From NCBI GenBank assembly GCA_902799015.1, contig CADBZI010000013.1:36611-100610 (forward strand): a DNA stretch of 64,000 bases, written 5' to 3'. Both the position numbers and the translations under genes were made by a program. Shown here in pieces: positions 61,595 to 64,000 of this stretch (position 1 is its first letter; each line of letters begins with the position of its first letter). Below the pieces are notes generated by a model. That model was not told the DNA's origin. It ran no database searches and worked only from the letters and a program-made list of their open reading frames with translations. Origin of the DNA: an uncultured Lachnospiraceae bacterium (GTDB lineage Bacteria > Bacillota > Clostridia > Lachnospirales > Lachnospiraceae).

Positions 61595-62172
61595 TGATTA
61601 TCGCCGGGCTCGGGAATCCCGGACGCAAATATGAAAAGACAAGACATAACTGCGGATTCGAAGCGCTGGACATCCTTGCCGACAGCTGCGGGATCCGCGT
61701 AACGCAGGAGAAGTTCCGTTCCCTGTGCGGCAGCGGTGTGATCGACGCTGTTCCGGTGCTGCTGATCAAGCCGCAGACCTTTATGAACCTCAGCGGTGAG
61801 GCGGTGCGCGCCGCCTGCGATTATTACCAGGCAGATCCCGCTTCCCAGCTGATTGTCCTGTATGATGACATCAGCCTGGAGCCGGGCCGGATCCGCGTCC
61901 GCCAAAGAGGCTCGGCGGGCGGACACAATGGAATGAAGAGTATTATCCAGATGCTTGGAACGGATCAGTTTCTCCGGGTCCGGATCGGCACGGGGCACAA
62001 GCCGGAAGCCTATGCGCAGGTGGACTGGGTGCTGGGGCATTTTCCCCTGTCAGAGCGCGTGACCATGGCGGAAGCTTTTGAAAAGGCTTCGAGCGCTGCC
62101 AGAGCGCTTCTGACACAGCCGCCGGAGAAGGTCATGAGTGCGTTTAACGCAGCAGGAGAGTCAGCTATATGA
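61591..62172 (+). CDS. pth: Peptidyl-tRNA hydrolase
   Basis: A 193-residue Pth. The N-terminus IIAGLGNPGRKYEKTRHNCGF carries the catalytic His in RHN, with KPQTFMNLSGEAV and LYDDISLEPGRIRVRQRGSAGGHNG following. It recycles peptidyl-tRNA released by stalled ribosomes. Start 61591 overlaps the murF stop, and its stop overlaps mfd by 4 nt, as in the pth-mfd pair of Bacillus. Confidence 0.96.
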   Translation: MMIIAGLGNPGRKYEKTRHNCGFEALDILADSCGIRVTQEKFRSLCGSGVIDAVPVLLIKPQTFMNLSGEAVRAACDYYQADPASQLIVLYDDISLEPGRIRVRQRGSAGGHNGMKSIIQMLGTDQFLRVRIGTGHKPEAYAQVDWVLGHFPLSERVTMAEAFEKASSAARALLTQPPEKVMSAFNAAGESAI

Positions 62173-64000
62173 TAAAAGCTTTGTATGCGCCGATGGAGGA
62201 GATGGAAGCGTTCCAGCAGATCCGGCGCAGAATGCAGAAGGCATATCAGGGAATGATTCTTGCAGGCGGCTGTATTGATTCCCAGAAAGCGCACCTGATC
62301 GGGTGCCTTTCCCGGGATTATCCGGTCACCTGCATTCTTGCGCCGGATGACCTGCGCGCACGGGAGATCTGTGAGAATTACCGGATCTTTGACGAGCACG
62401 TACTTCTCTACCCGGCGCGGGATTTCCTTTTCTTTCAGGCAGATCTGCAGAGTCGTACGCTGACGACGCAGCGGGTGCGTTGTATGAAGGCGCTCGCGGA
62501 TATCACAGCAGGACTCGGCCATGAGCGGGTTACGATTGTTCTGACACAGCGTTCTCTCATGAGCCACTGTATGAAGGCGGAAGACTGGATGGACGCGATT
62601 CGCTCCTACGCGCAGGGCGATGAGATGGATCCGCAGGAGGAGAAGAAGGTTCTCTCCCTCATGGGATATGAGCGGGTGGATCTGGTGGAGGAGGCCGGAC
62701 AGTATGCGTCCAGGGGAGGAATTCTGGATATCTTCCCTCTGACGGAGGAGAATCCGGTCCGGATCGAGCTGTGGGGAGATGAGATCGACAGCATTCGATA
62801 CTTCGACGCACAGTCCCAGAGAACGAAGGAACAGATTCAGCAGGTACGGGTCTATCCGGCCGCGGAATTCGTCACATCCCCATCGATTACGCGCAACGGA
62901 CTGGAGCGGATCGAAAAAGAGGCAAAGGCGCTGGAGAAAAAGCTGCGCGGAATACAGAAAAACGAGGAGGCTTCGCGCGCCGCGAGAATCGCGAAGGATG
63001 TGAGAGAGCGGCTTGAGGACTTTGGGGACACCTCGGTGATGGAAGGTCTGTGCGACTATTTCTATCCGGATGCCGTCTCTTTGCTCGATTATTTCCCCGA
63101 GGGAACCGTATTCTTTATGGATGAGCCGTCCCGCGCGTCTCAGAGCACAAAAGAAGCGGAAGAAGAGTTCCAAGGCAGCCTGTCGCACAGGCTTGAAAAG
63201 GGGTCTGTACTGCCCGGACAGGCGAAGATGCTGTTTACCGGGAAACAGATCGAGGATCGGCTGTCGGCCAGAGGACTGGTCGGCCTGACGACCCACTCGG
63301 GTGCGAAGAGTCCCTACCCGGTGTGCGCGCGCTATGAGATTCAGGCAGCCGGATGCGGTGTCTATAACAGCAATTTCGAGATGCTGGTGAAGGACCTGAC
63401 CCGCTACAAGAGACAGAAATACCGCATCATACTGCTCTGTGCCTCGCGGACCAGGGGACAGCGCCTGGCACGGGATCTGACCGACAACGGCGTGATTGCA
63501 TTTTACTCGGAGAAGGAGGACCGCATTCTTCAGGGCGGCGAGGTCATGGTCACCTACGGGAACACGCACCGGGGATACGAATACCCGATGCTGAAGTTCG
63601 CCGTGCTGAGCGAATCGGATATCTTCGGACATCAGAGAAAGAAAAAGCGCAGGGCCCAGGAGCGTACCGGCAAGACCATTGCTTCCTTCACTTCGCTGAA
63701 TCCCGGGGATTATGTGGTGCATGAGAATCACGGGATCGGAATCTACCGCGGCATAGAGAAGATCCTTTCAGACGGTGTCCAGAAGGACTACATGAAGATC
63801 GAGTATGCCGGGAATTCCAATCTGTATGTCCTGGCAACGCAGCTGGACCTGATCCAGAAATACGCCGGAGCCGACGCAAAGAAGCCGAAGATCTCAAAGC
63901 TGGGCGGGGAGACCTGGTCGCGGACAAAGACCAGGGTCAGAGCCGCGGTGGAGGAGGTCGCGCAGGATCTTGTGGATCTGTACGCGGTGCGGGCAAACCG
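62169..64000 (+). CDS. mfd: Transcription-repair coupling factor Mfd, N-terminal part (3' end outside window)
   Basis: The first 610 codons of Mfd (usual length ~1150). ATG 62169 overlaps the pth stop. The UvrB-like N-terminal region has YERVDLVEEAGQYASRGGIL and DIFPL, and the RNA-polymerase-interacting domain follows near residue 515 (NPGDYVVHENHGIGIYRG). The sequence ends in the segment leading to the translocase module (GETWSRTKTRVRAAVEEVA). Mfd frees stalled polymerase and recruits UvrA to lesions. The helicase motifs lie beyond the right edge. Confidence 0.95.
   Translation, partial: MIKALYAPMEEMEAFQQIRRRMQKAYQGMILAGGCIDSQKAHLIGCLSRDYPVTCILAPDDLRAREICENYRIFDEHVLLYPARDFLFFQADLQSRTLTTQRVRCMKALADITAGLGHERVTIVLTQRSLMSHCMKAEDWMDAIRSYAQGDEMDPQEEKKVLSLMGYERVDLVEEAGQYASRGGILDIFPLTEENPVRIELWGDEIDSIRYFDAQSQRTKEQIQQVRVYPAAEFVTSPSITRNGLERIEKEAKALEKKLRGIQKNEEASRAARIAKDVRERLEDFGDTSVMEGLCDYFYPDAVSLLDYFPEGTVFFMDEPSRASQSTKEAEEEFQGSLSHRLEKGSVLPGQAKMLFTGKQIEDRLSARGLVGLTTHSGAKSPYPVCARYEIQAAGCGVYNSNFEMLVKDLTRYKRQKYRIILLCASRTRGQRLARDLTDNGVIAFYSEKEDRILQGGEVMVTYGNTHRGYEYPMLKFAVLSESDIFGHQRKKKRRAQERTGKTIASFTSLNPGDYVVHENHGIGIYRGIEKILSDGVQKDYMKIEYAGNSNLYVLATQLDLIQKYAGADAKKPKISKLGGETWSRTKTRVRAAVEEVAQDLVDLYAVRAN

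Overview
The window looks like a chromosomal segment of an anaerobic, low-to-mid-GC Firmicute, most likely a Lachnospiraceae-type Clostridium relative. The reasons are the strong AAGGAGG-type ribosome binding sites, RNase J, YlbF, MutS2, DivIC, class III (oxygen-sensitive) ribonucleotide reductase NrdD/NrdG, a BMP-type nucleoside transporter, RibU under an FMN riboswitch, and the HU-S4-DivIC-TilS-Hpt-FtsH gene order. Base composition and codon use appear even throughout. I see no prophage, transposase gene or CRISPR array.

Layout. 1-5.4 kb: RNA metabolism (RNase J 3' end, YlbF), a U32 peptidase/tRNA-hydroxylation protein, a Na/Pi cotransporter and an orphan KamA-type radical SAM enzyme. 5.4-14.8 kb: mutS2 (minus strand), nrdD-nrdG behind a tandem NrdR-box promoter, a 48-residue protein, a secreted clostripain-like protease with a repeat-bearing linker, and a membrane diguanylate cyclase. 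14.9-21.9 kb: tRNA-Val(GAC), then a nucleoside salvage block (PfkB kinase, DeoD, and a BMP-type ABC importer of binding protein, ATPase and two permeases). 22-26.2 kb: a FAH-family enzyme, a small XRE regulator, an acyltransferase with a C-terminal extra domain, and an AraC regulator that appears frameshifted.

26.5-44 kb is a large L-fucose-type sugar island. It holds an aldo/keto reductase, fucose mutarotase, fucose isomerase, two FGGY kinases, a GatD-like dehydrogenase, a LacC/FruK-type kinase, a class II ketose-bisphosphate aldolase, a LacI regulator with twin operators, a VOC protein, an unknown protein, a permease-ATPase-permease-binding protein ABC importer, and fuculose-phosphate aldolase. 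The expected route is import, fucose to fuculose (FucI), fuculose-1-phosphate (FGGY kinase), then DHAP plus L-lactaldehyde (FucA); the AKR may reduce the lactaldehyde. The GatD/LacC/GatY-like trio could feed a second sugar or polyol into tagatose-1,6-bisphosphate cleavage.

44-64 kb is housekeeping: FMN riboswitch-ribU, a TPR lipoprotein, cold shock protein, CCA-adding enzyme, HisS, phosphohexomutase, HU, S4 protein, DivIC, TilS, Hpt, FtsH, a GH13 alpha-glycosidase, and a tightly coupled ddl-murF-pth-mfd cluster that runs off the right edge. The sporulation genes yabP, yabQ and spoIIE, which commonly sit inside the S4-DivIC-TilS cluster, are missing here.

The most unusual non-coding signal is an 85-bp multi-hairpin element present twice (43210-43294 and 51796-51880) with a third partial copy (22010-22038). 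Each copy lies just upstream of the ribosome binding site of an unrelated gene. Next to the first copy is a large 84-bp inverted-repeat structure.
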